A DNA stretch of 64,000 nt from Klebsiella huaxiensis (GCF_003261575.2 NZ_CP036175.1:5456001-5520000), one strand, 5' to 3'; positions 7,627 through 16,546 are shown, numbered from the stretch's first letter. Numbers and translations: made by a program. The notes: generated by a model from the letters alone, not told the origin.

Positions 7627-9129
7627 TTATGCCGCAATAGCGTTCATGATCGCCGGGACGGAGAGCTCGCTCAGAGCCAGCTCCGCCACCTGCTGACGAT
7701 CGCGCATGATAATCACCCGATCGGCGTAACCTACCAGTTCTTCCAGCTCCGAAGAGATAACCAGCAGCGCCAGACCATCGGCGCACAAGGTTTCAATCAG
7801 TCGGATGATCTCCGCATGGGCACCCACGTCGATACCGCGAGTCGGCTCATCGAGGATCAGGAACTGTGGTTTGGTCAGCAGCCAGCGGGAGAGCAGCACC
7901 TTCTGCTGATTACCACCGGAGAGGAACTCGATCGGCTGCTCGGCGCTGGGGGTACGAATACCCAGCTGGCGAATAAAGCGCTCGGCAATCTCATTTTGCT
8001 CGCGTCGGCCAATCGGGCGCAGCCAACCGCGCTGTGCCTGGAGCGCGAGAATGATATTTTCCCGCACCGAGGCGGCGGCAATAATGCCGTCGGTTTTACG
8101 ATCTTCCGGGCAAAAGCCGATTCCAAGGCAGGAGGCCTGATGCGGCGAGCGCAGGGTTTGCGGTTTGCCTTTGATCCACGCTTTGCCGCTGTCGGCGGGT
8201 TTGATGCCGAAAATGACCTCAGCGGTTTCCGTGCGTCCTGAGCCTAGCAGCCCCGCCAGGCCGACGATTTCCCCGGGGCGAACCTGCAGATTAAACGGGG
8301 CGATGGTGCCTTTTTTGCCAAAATCCTCGAAGGCGGCAACCGGTTTGTCGCTTAGCAGAGTGCGGCCCGCACGCTGCAGGGCGTTATGCTCCAGCTCGCG
8401 GCCGAGCATCATTTTTACCAGTTCGATTTGCGGCAGCTCGCGGGTTTCCCGGCAGCCGACGAAGCCGCCATTACGCAAAACGGTGATCCGGTCGCTAACG
8501 GCATAAACCTGGTCGAGGAAATGGGTGACAAAAATCAGGCTGACGCCGCTATCGCGCAGCTGGCGCATCAGAGTAAATAGCATCTCCACCTCCTGGGTAT
8601 CCAGGCTGGCGGTGGGTTCATCAAGAATTAACACTTTTGCTGACAGGTCGATCGCCCGGCAGATAGCAACTATCTGCTGCATCGCGACCGAAAAGCGGTT
8701 GAGGGGCTCGCGCACGTCGAGGGAAAAACCGTAGGATTCCATCAGCGCCGTGGCACGCTTTTCCATCTCTTTGCGCCTCAGCAGACCAAAACGGCGTGGT
8801 TCGCGACCAATAAACAGATTATCCGCCACCGACATATTGGGCAGCAGGTTCACTTCCTGGTAAACGGTGCCGATCCCCAACTGCTGGGCATGGGCGGTAT
8901 TCTTCGGTGAAATCGCCTGACCTTCCAGCCAGATAGCCCCGCGATCGGCGTGATAAACGCCGGTGAGCGCTTTAATCAGAGTGGATTTACCCGCGCCGTT
9001 TTCGCCTAACAGAGCCATGATTTCGCCCCGGCGCAGGCTGAAATTAACGTCATCCAGCGCTTTCACGCCGGGGAAAAATTTGCTTAGCCCTTCGGTACGA
9101 AGGATTTCCTGATGTGATTCGCCGTTCAT
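7627..9129 (-). CDS. ytfR: Galactofuranose ABC transporter ATP-binding protein YtfR
   Basis: Tandem ATPase of a ribose-type sugar importer (500 aa, two ABC domains). The first domain has an intact Walker A (GENGAGKST) and Walker B (KVLILDEPTASLD). The second has a degenerate P-loop (GLLGSGRTE), usual for this family, with an intact signature LSGGNQQKV and Walker B (FLILDEPTRGID). It powers YtfT/YjfF on the cytoplasmic face. The gap to ytfQ upstream is 144 bp and holds REP-like repeats, which may uncouple the highly expressed binding protein from the rest of the operon. Confidence 0.95.
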   Translation of the reverse strand: MNGESHQEILRTEGLSKFFPGVKALDDVNFSLRRGEIMALLGENGAGKSTLIKALTGVYHADRGAIWLEGQAISPKNTAHAQQLGIGTVYQEVNLLPNMSVADNLFIGREPRRFGLLRRKEMEKRATALMESYGFSLDVREPLNRFSVAMQQIVAICRAIDLSAKVLILDEPTASLDTQEVEMLFTLMRQLRDSGVSLIFVTHFLDQVYAVSDRITVLRNGGFVGCRETRELPQIELVKMMLGRELEHNALQRAGRTLLSDKPVAAFEDFGKKGTIAPFNLQVRPGEIVGLAGLLGSGRTETAEVIFGIKPADSGKAWIKGKPQTLRSPHQASCLGIGFCPEDRKTDGIIAAASVRENIILALQAQRGWLRPIGRREQNEIAERFIRQLGIRTPSAEQPIEFLSGGNQQKVLLSRWLLTKPQFLILDEPTRGIDVGAHAEIIRLIETLCADGLALLVISSELEELVGYADRVIIMRDRQQVAELALSELSVPAIMNAIAA

Positions 9130-9137
9130 GATCTCCC

Positions 9138-9245
9138 CTCACCTTTGCCCTCTCCCAACGAGGGGAGAGGGAGCTCAGCCGTGCTTTAGCGACCGGGGAA
9201 ATCCCGGAGGCGGTGCTGCGCGCCTGTCCGGGCTACCCAATCCGC
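9138..9245. repeat. REP-like palindromic repeats between ytfQ and ytfR
   Basis: The gap holds ccctctccc-aacga-ggggagaggg (hairpin) and a unit whose reverse complement begins gtagcccggacaggcgc. The same string recurs at about 16077-16093. Such units between genes of one operon often stabilise the upstream mRNA segment, here ytfQ. Confidence 0.6.
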
Positions 9246-9273
9246 AGACGGCGGTGAACCTGTAATTCGCGAC

Positions 9274-10230
9274 TCAATAGCCCATATTTTTCTTCTTCTC
9301 TAACTCTTCTTTCGCTGTATCCGGTAAGTAGAGCGTCGATTTGGTAATGGTCACTTTCTCCGGCAGAGTGCCGTCTTTTTTGTATTTCTCCAGCGCGTCA
9401 AACGCCGGGCCGGCCATATTTGGCGTCAGCTCTACGCTGGCGTTCGCTTCACCGGCCATCATCGCTTTATAGATATCCGGCACGCCGTCGATAGAACCGG
9501 TCAGAATATCTTTGCCCGGCTTCAGCCCGGCCTCTTTAATCGCCTGAATCGCGCCAATCACCATGTCGTCGTTATGGGCGTAAACCATGCAGATGTTCTT
9601 GCCGTTGTTTTCCGCTTTGATAAAGCTCTCCATCACTTCTTTGCCCTTACTGCGGGTAAAGTCACCGGACTGAGAGCGGATAATTTTGATATTGGAAGCT
9701 TTGGAAATTGCCTCAGCAAAACCTTTCTTACGGTCAATCGCCACGCTGGCCCCAACGGTGCCCTGCAGTTCAACGACGTTACAGGGTTTACCGTCAACGG
9801 TTTTCACCAGCCACTCGCCAATCAGTTGACCTTCCAGCACGTTGTTAGCGGTGACGGTGGTCATGTAGAGATCTTTATCTTTGACATCAATAGAACGATC
9901 GAGCAGGAATACCGGGATTTTGGCTTCTTTCGCTTCTTTCAGAACCGGCTCCCAGCCGGTAGCTACTACCGGGGCGATGAAGATGGCGTCAACGCCCTGC
10001 GCGATAAAGGAACGTACGGCTTTAATCTGGTTTTCCTGTTTTTGCTGAGCGTCGGCAATCTTCAGAGTGATACCGCGCTTCGCGGCTTCCTCTTTTGCGA
10101 CGTTAGTTTCGGCCGCACGCCAGCCGGATTCAGAGCCGACCTGCGAAAAACCTACGGTCAGAGGGGCAGCCATGGCCATAGATGACATAGCTGCGGAAAC
10201 TGCTGTGACAAGAAGTAAGCGCTTCCACAT
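9274..10230 (-). CDS. ytfQ: Galactofuranose-binding periplasmic protein YtfQ
   Basis: Substrate-binding protein of the galactofuranose ABC importer (318 aa, periplasmic). Residues 1-21 form a signal peptide ending AMA|AP. The mature protein follows the Peripla_BP_4 pattern: LTVGFSQVGSESGWRAAETNV at the start, IAQGVDAIFIAPV, and MVYAHNDDMVIGAIQAIKEAG. First gene of the ytfQ-ytfR-ytfT-yjfF operon and divergent from ppa. A perfect 7-bp inverted repeat 68-88 bp upstream of its start is a candidate operator. Confidence 0.95.
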   Translation of the reverse strand: MWKRLLLVTAVSAAMSSMAMAAPLTVGFSQVGSESGWRAAETNVAKEEAAKRGITLKIADAQQKQENQIKAVRSFIAQGVDAIFIAPVVATGWEPVLKEAKEAKIPVFLLDRSIDVKDKDLYMTTVTANNVLEGQLIGEWLVKTVDGKPCNVVELQGTVGASVAIDRKKGFAEAISKASNIKIIRSQSGDFTRSKGKEVMESFIKAENNGKNICMVYAHNDDMVIGAIQAIKEAGLKPGKDILTGSIDGVPDIYKAMMAGEANASVELTPNMAGPAFDALEKYKKDGTLPEKVTITKSTLYLPDTAKEELEKKKNMGY

Positions 10231-10297
10231 AAGAGGATCCTCGTAGGGTTATTGTTGGTTAAAACCTCACCTGCGGACAAACTATAGACAATCGGAG

Positions 10298-10318
10298 ATG
10301 TAACTGAATGCGTTACAT
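10298..10318. promoter_or_regulatory. Candidate operator upstream of ytfQ (ATGTAAC-N7-GTTACAT)
   Basis: Perfect inverted repeat with 7-bp arms in the 403-bp ytfQ/ppa gap. On the minus strand a -10-like TATAGT (10283-10288) lies just downstream of it toward ytfQ, so a factor bound here would overlap the -35 region. A second element, tgaaaacggttaca at 10455-10468, resembles a LacI/GalR-type operator with central CG. The rest of the gap shows no gene. Confidence 0.45.
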
Positions 10319-10633
10319 CACACTTCAAAAAAGTTAATTAGATGTTAATACGCATGACTTGCGGCAGTAGAGAGCCGATAAGGCTTCGCGACCTGCGCAC
10401 CCCTTACCGTTTATGACAAAATTTTGCACGCTTTGAGATATCAAGCATATGCGATGAAAACGGTTACATAATTTTATTCAGGATGCGGCTATGTTTATGG
10501 ATTTTCAGGCTGTATTGCAGGGAAAAATTCGGACACCGCCCACTCGTTCTGGCGAAAAAGAAGCGAAGACATTCGATGTGAGTTGGCTATAATACCGGGC
10601 ACTTGTTTGCCATACATTTTAAAGGAAACAGAC

Positions 10634-11161
10634 ATGAGCTTACTCAACGTACCTGCGGGCAAAGATCTGCCGGAAGACATCTACGTCGTGATCGAGATCC
10701 CGGCGAACGCAGACCCAATCAAATACGAAGTCGACAAAGAGAGCGGTGCACTGTTCGTTGACCGTTTCATGTCCACGGCGATGTTCTATCCGTGCAACTA
10801 CGGTTACATCAACCACACCCTGTCTCTGGACGGTGACCCGGTAGACGTTCTGGTCCCGACTCCGTATCCGCTGGAGCCAGGTTCTGTGATCCGCTGCCGT
10901 CCGGTTGGCGTTCTGAAAATGACCGACGAATCAGGCGAAGATGCGAAACTGGTTGCGGTACCGCACACCAAGCTGAGCAAAGAATACGATCACATCAAAG
11001 ATGTGAACGACCTGCCAGACCTGCTGAAAGCGCAGATCACCCACTTCTTCGAGCACTACAAAGATCTCGAAGCGGGCAAATGGGTAAAAGTTGACGGTTG
11101 GGACAACGCTGAAGCAGCTAAAGCTGAAATCGTTGCGTCCTTCGAGCGCGCTAAGAAGTAA
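10634..11161 (+). CDS. ppa: Inorganic pyrophosphatase
   Basis: Soluble cytoplasmic pyrophosphatase (175 aa, one residue shorter than E. coli Ppa) that hydrolyses PPi to two phosphates and drives biosynthetic reactions. The family active-site signature DGDPVDVLV (around 66-74) is intact, as are YNYG-like FYPCNYGYI and the Lys/Tyr residues near KEYDHIKDVNDLP. The ATG at 10634 is preceded by AAAGGAAA; an ORF extension to 10583 has no ribosome site and is not used. It is single-gene, ends at a strong hairpin, and is divergent from ytfQ as in E. coli. Confidence 0.98.
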   Translation: MSLLNVPAGKDLPEDIYVVIEIPANADPIKYEVDKESGALFVDRFMSTAMFYPCNYGYINHTLSLDGDPVDVLVPTPYPLEPGSVIRCRPVGVLKMTDESGEDAKLVAVPHTKLSKEYDHIKDVNDLPDLLKAQITHFFEHYKDLEAGKWVKVDGWDNAEAAKAEIVASFERAKK

Positions 11162-11168
11162 TCTCTTT

Positions 11169-11192
11169 CAGGCAGGGCGCCTGCCCTGCCTG
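11169..11192 (+). terminator. ppa terminator hairpin
   Basis: Perfect stem caggcagggc / gccctgcctg with a gcct loop, 8 bp after the ppa stop and followed by tttg. The U-tract is short, so termination may be partial. Confidence 0.65.
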
Positions 11193-11236
11193 TTTGCGGC
11201 AACGGAACGCTGCAGCCTTGCACAAGAGGGAACCTT

Positions 11237-12427
11237 GTGAAAAACACCCGCTATTTCACTCTGAATTTTACCGGATTTACCACCGCAGCCTCTGAGAAGC
11301 AGAGCTATCTGCGCCTTGTCGCTGGCGACCACGTTTTTTATACCGATACGCGTTACTTCCAGGATCCCACGCTTTTTGAGCAGCTTAAGCTCAACCAGCC
11401 GCTGCATATTGGCGCTCGCCGCCTGCCTGACGGCAGCTTCTGGATCCACTGGCTGAGCGACGGCAACGTTCTGCTCGAACCGGCCAGGCCGTCGCTGAAA
11501 AGCAAACTGCTGATGTTTTTTATCGGTACTCTGGTGTTTGCCGCCGCCGCGTATCCAACGTATTTCTACACCACAACCTGGGTGGTTATTGTTTTTGGGA
11601 TTATCGCCGCGCTGGCGCTAGTGCCTGCGCTGATGGGCATCGGCGGGCTGTTGCATCGCTTCGCGCAAAAAATACACCCCGGAATGCGTGGACTAATGGC
11701 GAGAATGAGCCAGGCACAACGCAAAGACGTTTCATTCTGCCAACCCATCTCTCCCGCCGTCAGCAGTCATATACAGCCCTTTGCCGCCGATAATCCTGTC
11801 CCGCCGCACTTCAGCATTGAAGAAGGGATAATCAAAAGCCTCTATTTTAAGAAGTGGTCCACTGGGGCAGGAAAAACGCATCGCGAATTTCACGGCGTAC
11901 TGTTCCAGTGCGATGACGCGCCGCGCTCTTTCTCCTGGCAAATCAGCGGCACCCGATGGGGTCTCCACCCTTTATTTTACCGTTACCATCCGCCTTTTCT
12001 CGCCAAAGGCGATCGGATACTCGCCATATACCGGCGGGATAATGGCAACGTTCAGGTGCTGTATAACGGCAGCGACGGCGGCGCTTATCTGAAAGCTCAT
12101 CCGTTCTATCCCGGTGAACAGCAAATGTCGCAGATATATAAGGTGTTTTATAGTATCGCGCTGGTCATGTTCCTGTTTATGTTCGGCCTGGAGCTGAATG
12201 ATATGCGAACGTCCGACTGGGACGGTTGGAAATTCGCCACAGAGTCGCTTGACCTGCTTTCCTTAACGTTATTATGCGTCGGCGGGGTAATCGCACTCCT
12301 CGAACTGTGCGGCCTGGCGACCCGTATGCTCTCAAGCCGCGTGGGCGACTGGCTAACGTTACAGCGTAAATTTAAGCGCTACCTCGGTCGCACCGAAGCT
12401 AACACCACGCTTCAGGAGCTGATGTAA
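11237..12427 (+). CDS. Four-TM membrane protein of unknown function
   Basis: 396 aa, not recognised. Hydrophobic segments lie near residues 91-110, 115-139, 302-319 and 337-358. Between the second and third there is a ~160-residue soluble region, and a ~90-residue region precedes the first. The GTG at 11237 is chosen for the upstream GAGGGA; no better ATG is nearby. Its stop overlaps the start of the next gene by one base (TAATG), so the two are coupled. It opens a five-gene co-directional block located between ppa and ytfP, where E. coli carries chpSB. Probably an inner membrane component working with the exported products of the block. Confidence 0.8.
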   Translation: MKNTRYFTLNFTGFTTAASEKQSYLRLVAGDHVFYTDTRYFQDPTLFEQLKLNQPLHIGARRLPDGSFWIHWLSDGNVLLEPARPSLKSKLLMFFIGTLVFAAAAYPTYFYTTTWVVIVFGIIAALALVPALMGIGGLLHRFAQKIHPGMRGLMARMSQAQRKDVSFCQPISPAVSSHIQPFAADNPVPPHFSIEEGIIKSLYFKKWSTGAGKTHREFHGVLFQCDDAPRSFSWQISGTRWGLHPLFYRYHPPFLAKGDRILAIYRRDNGNVQVLYNGSDGGAYLKAHPFYPGEQQMSQIYKVFYSIALVMFLFMFGLELNDMRTSDWDGWKFATESLDLLSLTLLCVGGVIALLELCGLATRMLSSRVGDWLTLQRKFKRYLGRTEANTTLQELM

Positions 12428-13716
12428 TGTTCAGCACGATAAAGCGCCGGTTACTGTTTCTCGCGATAGTCACGCTGGCGGCTTTCCTGTGGTCCGCGAC
12501 GTTTTCGTTTAACCTCTTTCTGCCCAACATCTCGTGGCACCAGCACCAAATGAGCGGCGAGGAAAAAGAGGTTGAAGACCCGATTATCAGCAGCTTTACC
12601 AACGGTGCGCTGTTTATCAGCCACGAAGAGCTGTTTACCGTCAAACGCTATGAGCTGGATAAACAACAACGGCGTGTTATTCATCATTACAATCCGCCGC
12701 TTGAACGAATAACGCCCCTTATGTCCCAGTTGCTTAATGTCCGTCTCGTGGCAAAAGAGCAGTTGGAACGCGATATTAAAGGCCGGTATAACCGGTTTAC
12801 TTCTACCGACCGCGGGGATGACAGGTTAAACATTCCTCTGACCAGCATCATGCATCTCGACCGCCAGGGCCAGCTCCAGACTTCCGCGCTATGGCTGGGG
12901 GATATCGACGACCCTGTTTGCAGGCTTCAGGGTGAGTGCTATCTGATTGCCGATGGGCCTTTTCACGCCAACAAGAGCGTCTGGTATAGCCCGGACGGCG
13001 GCATCAGCTGGCAGCAACTGACGCAGTGGCGCTTTCCTGAGCCAGATATGCCGTCACGCTTTTATTCCCAGAAGCTGGTCAGCGCTGAGGCAGGCAAGCT
13101 ATGGCTGGCGGACCAGTACACGCTTTCCGTTTCAGAAGACCAGGGACAAAGTTGGCAAATCGCTGCCGATATTCGTCCACTGCTAAAGCGCAACACTATC
13201 CAGTGGGGCAATAGCGCAGAACAGTCTGCCAGGTTGAGCCAGCTACGCTGGTATATCGATAACCACCAGCGGCTCCTGGCCGACGTCACCGTTTCGCTTC
13301 CTGAAGGCCGGGGAGAACGGCGCTTTCTCTATAACGTGGTCTCGTCACAGCAGGAGCAAATTCTCGCTACCAATATCCGCGATATCGCCCGTTCGCCGCA
13401 GGGGCAGATTTTCCTGATCAGCAGAATAAGTGCTTCACGCTTTGGCCTGTATCGGTTAGAGGAAAACGGTACGTCGCAGTTGGTACTTGAACATATCGAT
13501 CGGTTAGGGAAAATTTATGCCGGGCTTAACCTGCTGGCGGTAGAAAAAGATATCGGCGACAGAACGCATCTGTATCTTTCCCGCGATAGTGGCAAAAATT
13601 GGCAACGCTATAAGCTACCGGGGAAAAACGGGGTATTTGATGGCGCTGGCGATCGTTTTATCCGTTTCCCTGAGTATTACCGTACGTTGAACTATCAGAT
13701 CGGTACATTTGAATAA
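12427..13716 (+). CDS. Membrane-anchored protein with Asp-box (BNR) repeats
   Basis: 429 aa with an N-terminal anchor or signal (residues ~8-30) and a predicted periplasmic beta-propeller-like body. Three Asp-box motifs of the S-x-D-x-G-x-x-W type are visible: YSPDGGISW (187-195), VSEDQGQSW (235-243) and LSRDSGKNW (384-392). Such repeats occur in sialidases and other propellers but are structural, so enzyme activity is not implied; I see no sialidase FRIP-type motif. Start overlaps the preceding membrane protein stop by 1 bp. Function unknown; it most likely partners the upstream protein. Confidence 0.8.
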   Translation: MFSTIKRRLLFLAIVTLAAFLWSATFSFNLFLPNISWHQHQMSGEEKEVEDPIISSFTNGALFISHEELFTVKRYELDKQQRRVIHHYNPPLERITPLMSQLLNVRLVAKEQLERDIKGRYNRFTSTDRGDDRLNIPLTSIMHLDRQGQLQTSALWLGDIDDPVCRLQGECYLIADGPFHANKSVWYSPDGGISWQQLTQWRFPEPDMPSRFYSQKLVSAEAGKLWLADQYTLSVSEDQGQSWQIAADIRPLLKRNTIQWGNSAEQSARLSQLRWYIDNHQRLLADVTVSLPEGRGERRFLYNVVSSQQEQILATNIRDIARSPQGQIFLISRISASRFGLYRLEENGTSQLVLEHIDRLGKIYAGLNLLAVEKDIGDRTHLYLSRDSGKNWQRYKLPGKNGVFDGAGDRFIRFPEYYRTLNYQIGTFE

Positions 13717-13760
13717 TCTGCCTGTCCCTATTTACGGAGAGTTGAGCAAAAGGAGATTTC

Positions 13761-14693
13761 ATGGCTCAGAGAACAATAGCTATAACACTACAGGTATTTA
13801 TTGCTCTGACGCTATTGCCGGGACATGCCAGCGCCGGGGCGCCCTTAACACAGAGTGAATTAAAGCAAATAAGCCGGGAAGATGATGATTTCGACGATCG
13901 CACAGAAAAGACCATTATCGCCGGGCCCACGACGATTTCATTAAATGAGATTGCTGTACTAAATTTACCAGAAAATTATATTTATGCTGAAGAGATAAAA
14001 ACCTACGGCAAGCCGCTGAAAAACACCTCAGAATTCAGATGCACCAGATATATATCACCACGCTATGGCAGTAAGAACCGGCTATGTATAAAAATTGCCA
14101 ACGTTGGTTATTTAAGGCTATCGGACGATCTTTCTCTTTTGAAGAACAGGACTGAACAGTTACAGCTGCGAATTCCACCGAAGCATACCTGGTCCTTTCC
14201 TGAAACGATCGATTTTAACTGGCTACAGTTGCCTGATTACAACAAACAAAATCATACCTTATCCTGGGCGTATCGCTATGTGTATGACAACAAAACTAAA
14301 GAGTATGAGCGCCCGGAAAGCTTCACCGATCAAGAGATAAACATGGTCATGTTTGGCCAGCGGCACATCATCTGGCTGACCAATGGCGACTATTACGGCG
14401 CAGAAAAATTCCAGCCGCAGCTAGCCGATTGGGTGAACAGAATAACCTTTAATAGCGCTTACCAATATCAGGAAAATCAGGTTCCCACCTGCGGCGATCT
14501 ACCACCAGGCGACAGCGCGTTGGAAGGTCTCGCATACGACTATTCAGCCGATCCTGAACGTTGTTTCCCTTATCCGATGGAGTATTTAATTCGTGGTTTG
14601 CCCGAGTATACCGATGGCAATAAGAACATTTATGATTTTATTTCCCGGACACGAATGGCAAGAAAAGTCATATGGATTAAACCAAGGACTTAA
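13761..14693 (+). CDS. Exported protein, DUF2167-like
   Basis: 310 aa with a signal peptide ending ASA|G at residue 25 and AAGGAG placed before the ATG. The order of features resembles the DUF2167 family as I remember it: an opening GP-T-ISLNEIAVLNLPENY, a mid-protein HTLSWAYRY, then MFGQRHIIWLTNGDYY and DWVNRITFNSAYQY. I regard this as a distant match. Typical DUF2167 proteins end in membrane helices, and none is obvious here. The gene is more AT-rich than ppa or tamB. It lies 44 bp after the Asp-box gene and 3 bp before the first lipoprotein gene. Function unknown. Confidence 0.7.
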   Translation: MAQRTIAITLQVFIALTLLPGHASAGAPLTQSELKQISREDDDFDDRTEKTIIAGPTTISLNEIAVLNLPENYIYAEEIKTYGKPLKNTSEFRCTRYISPRYGSKNRLCIKIANVGYLRLSDDLSLLKNRTEQLQLRIPPKHTWSFPETIDFNWLQLPDYNKQNHTLSWAYRYVYDNKTKEYERPESFTDQEINMVMFGQRHIIWLTNGDYYGAEKFQPQLADWVNRITFNSAYQYQENQVPTCGDLPPGDSALEGLAYDYSADPERCFPYPMEYLIRGLPEYTDGNKNIYDFISRTRMARKVIWIKPRT

Positions 14694-14696
14694 CAT

Positions 14697-15338
14697 ATGG
14701 ATATGAAAGAAAAGCTCTTTTGCGGTCTGGCGTTCACTCTGTTTCTCACCGGCTGTGATAACGGACAGCAGCAAACCACCTACCCGGTTACGCAACTGAA
14801 CAACCAGCAGTGGCTCCCGGAAATTCAGAAACGCTTTGATATCGCTAACCGCTACGCAAACCAGGCGATCTGTATTATTACCCGACAGAAGCTAAAAGCG
14901 GAGTTCACTTCCTGGTACCAACCGACTGCGGGGATCCCATGGTTTATTCAACAGGGTCTGGTCGAGGAGAAAATTGAGATTGAGGCGGATAAATATACCA
15001 ACTACTACTACCGTCTCACGGATAAAGGTGCCGCCAATAGCCCGAGTTGGCCCTATAGCGAGAGAACCGGTCTGTGCTTCGGTAACGTACAGATAGAAAG
15101 CATTAGCCAGATAAGTCCGTCAAATGACCAGAAAGCCGTCACGGTCGATTTCATTTACCATATCGCTGACGTTCCTGACTGGGCGCAAGAATTAATGCCA
15201 CAGCTTTTTCCGCAGATGAAAGAAGGCAAAATCACCGGCAGCGCCCGATTCAATATGGCGGATAAAACGCACTTACGCAGCCTGTCCGGTATCAGCAATT
15301 ATTACGTTGGTGAAGACAAGTTCTTCAATGCGAATTGA
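14697..15338 (+). CDS. Putative lipoprotein, paralogue A
   Basis: 213 aa, not recognised. Residues 4-20 form a short lipoprotein signal with lipobox L-T-G-C (Cys20) followed by Asp21, which in E. coli would favour inner membrane retention. The body shares a pattern with the next gene: Y-x-LT-x-x-G, then CFG(N/S)(V/I), then a VDF-Y-I-DVPDW segment. The two therefore look like diverged tandem duplicates. The start lies 3 bp after the stop of the DUF2167-like gene. Function unknown. Confidence 0.75.
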   Translation: MDMKEKLFCGLAFTLFLTGCDNGQQQTTYPVTQLNNQQWLPEIQKRFDIANRYANQAICIITRQKLKAEFTSWYQPTAGIPWFIQQGLVEEKIEIEADKYTNYYYRLTDKGAANSPSWPYSERTGLCFGNVQIESISQISPSNDQKAVTVDFIYHIADVPDWAQELMPQLFPQMKEGKITGSARFNMADKTHLRSLSGISNYYVGEDKFFNAN

Positions 15339-15351
15339 TAAGGATCTTACT

Positions 15352-16002
15352 GTGCTATTGAAGAAAACGCTTTGCGGGTTATTTATCTTCACGTTATTCG
15401 GCTGCGACGATCGGGATTATCTGGCGGATATCAACACGCAGTTGATAACCTGGACCGACAAAGCGCACTGCTTCGGAGTTCGTAAGCCGGGGATTTCATT
15501 TCCCTGGGATATCCAGCAGGTAGAAGGTCAAACCCCCGATAGCGTAAAAACCCAGCAGACGCTGGAGAATTTTGTCACTTTGGGGCTGCTCACCACGCAA
15601 ACCCTCGCCTATGAAAATAATAAAACGTTGACGATTAACCGCTATATCCTCACGGTTGAGGGGCGTAAATACTGGCGGAAACAAACCTCCTCATTCTGCT
15701 TCGGTTCGATAAAAGCGATTAAAACCACCGGGACGGAAGATGTGAAGGCCTGGTTTGCCGGAGGGCCGGGAAATAAAGGCAAAAAAATCGACTATGACTA
15801 CCAAATAGAAAATATCCCCGCCTGGACCCGGAAGGATATCTTTTATCAGATGTATGATATACAGCCGCTTTACTATAACGACCATACGCATTCAGCCACT
15901 GCCATCTATGATAAAGAAAGCGCCAGATACCTTACCCTGCGGCATACCGGTTTAGCTGAGATCGGCTATCCGCGCATGTTCTGGCCAAAAAATCAGGAAT
16001 AG
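15352..16002 (+). CDS. Putative lipoprotein, paralogue B
   Basis: 216 aa. I choose the GTG at 15352: AAGGA lies 7 bp upstream and the product then starts (M)LLKKTLCGLFIFTLFGC, a compact lipoprotein signal with lipobox LFGC and Asp next. An in-frame ATG at 15328 would sit inside the upstream coding region and spoil the signal peptide. Shared blocks with the preceding gene are YILTVEG, SFCFGSI and IDYDYQIENIPAWT. Last gene of the five-gene block, followed by REP-like repeats and the convergent ytfP. Function unknown. Confidence 0.72.
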   Translation: MLLKKTLCGLFIFTLFGCDDRDYLADINTQLITWTDKAHCFGVRKPGISFPWDIQQVEGQTPDSVKTQQTLENFVTLGLLTTQTLAYENNKTLTINRYILTVEGRKYWRKQTSSFCFGSIKAIKTTGTEDVKAWFAGGPGNKGKKIDYDYQIENIPAWTRKDIFYQMYDIQPLYYNDHTHSATAIYDKESARYLTLRHTGLAEIGYPRMFWPKNQE

Positions 16003-16018
16003 CTAATTTGTCGCATTT

Positions 16019-16115
16019 CCCGGGTGGCGGTTGACGCCTTACCCGGGCTACAGGTTTCCAGCCGTCTGCGGGCCGGTAGCCCGGACAGGCGCTTTAGCGC
16101 CGCTTCCGGGGAACT
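16019..16115. repeat. BIME-like REP cluster
   Basis: GC-rich inverted units: cccgggtggcggttgacgcc and ttacccgggctacagg face gtagcccggacaggcgcttt and agcgccgcttccgggg. The motif gtagcccggacaggcgc also occurs (reverse complement) near 9215-9232. It fills the gap between the exported-protein cassette and ytfP. Confidence 0.6.
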
Positions 16116-16201
16116 ACGCGCTACGCTAAGCCAGGCGACAAAAACCAGCCAGTGCTAACCCGCAGATAAAACAACGCCACCCGAAGGTGGCGTTATCATT
16201 C

Positions 16202-16546
16202 TTAATACTGGTCTTTGTCCAACCAGTTGCCGCTTTCTATCAGCGTGAAGCCCTCGACAGGGCGCTGATAGACATACATCCAGGCGCTACCGTAGGGCGT
16301 CTGGATCAGGTGACGAGCATACTCGCCGCCTTTGGTACGCAGCGCATCCAATTCGGCCAGCGTCGATGCGTCAATACGATAGACCTCACCATGTACCGTG
16401 CCGTCTCCAGGCACCGCGCCTGGATAGTGGCCCAGGCTATACAGTTGATAATCATTGACACTATGATCGCCCAGCCACTGAGCGTTGGTCATCCAGTGGC
16501 TGTTGCCTTGTTTGCGTCGTAAACTGCCGTAAACAAATATTCGCAT
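16202..16546 (-). CDS. ytfP: YtfP, gamma-glutamylcyclotransferase-fold protein
   Basis: Small cytoplasmic protein of 114 aa. The N-terminal MRIFVYGSLRRKQGN is the YGSL signature of the gamma-glutamylcyclotransferase/AIG2-like fold. The catalytic Glu expected for that chemistry appears to fall in the LDALRTKGGEYARH region, but activity has not been settled for the family. It is the last gene of the tamA-tamB-ytfP operon, starting 2 bp after the tamB stop, as in E. coli. Confidence 0.93.
   Translation of the reverse strand: MRIFVYGSLRRKQGNSHWMTNAQWLGDHSVNDYQLYSLGHYPGAVPGDGTVHGEVYRIDASTLAELDALRTKGGEYARHLIQTPYGSAWMYVYQRPVEGFTLIESGNWLDKDQY

Noticed and set aside
12427..13716. Sialidase
   Set aside because: Asp boxes alone do not show sialidase activity and no FRIP-type motif or catalytic Arg triad could be seen.
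15307..15351. Earlier starts (TTG 15307, ATG 15328) for lipoprotein B
   Set aside because: They overlap the upstream gene and disrupt an otherwise perfect lipoprotein signal peptide; GTG 15352 has AAGGA.
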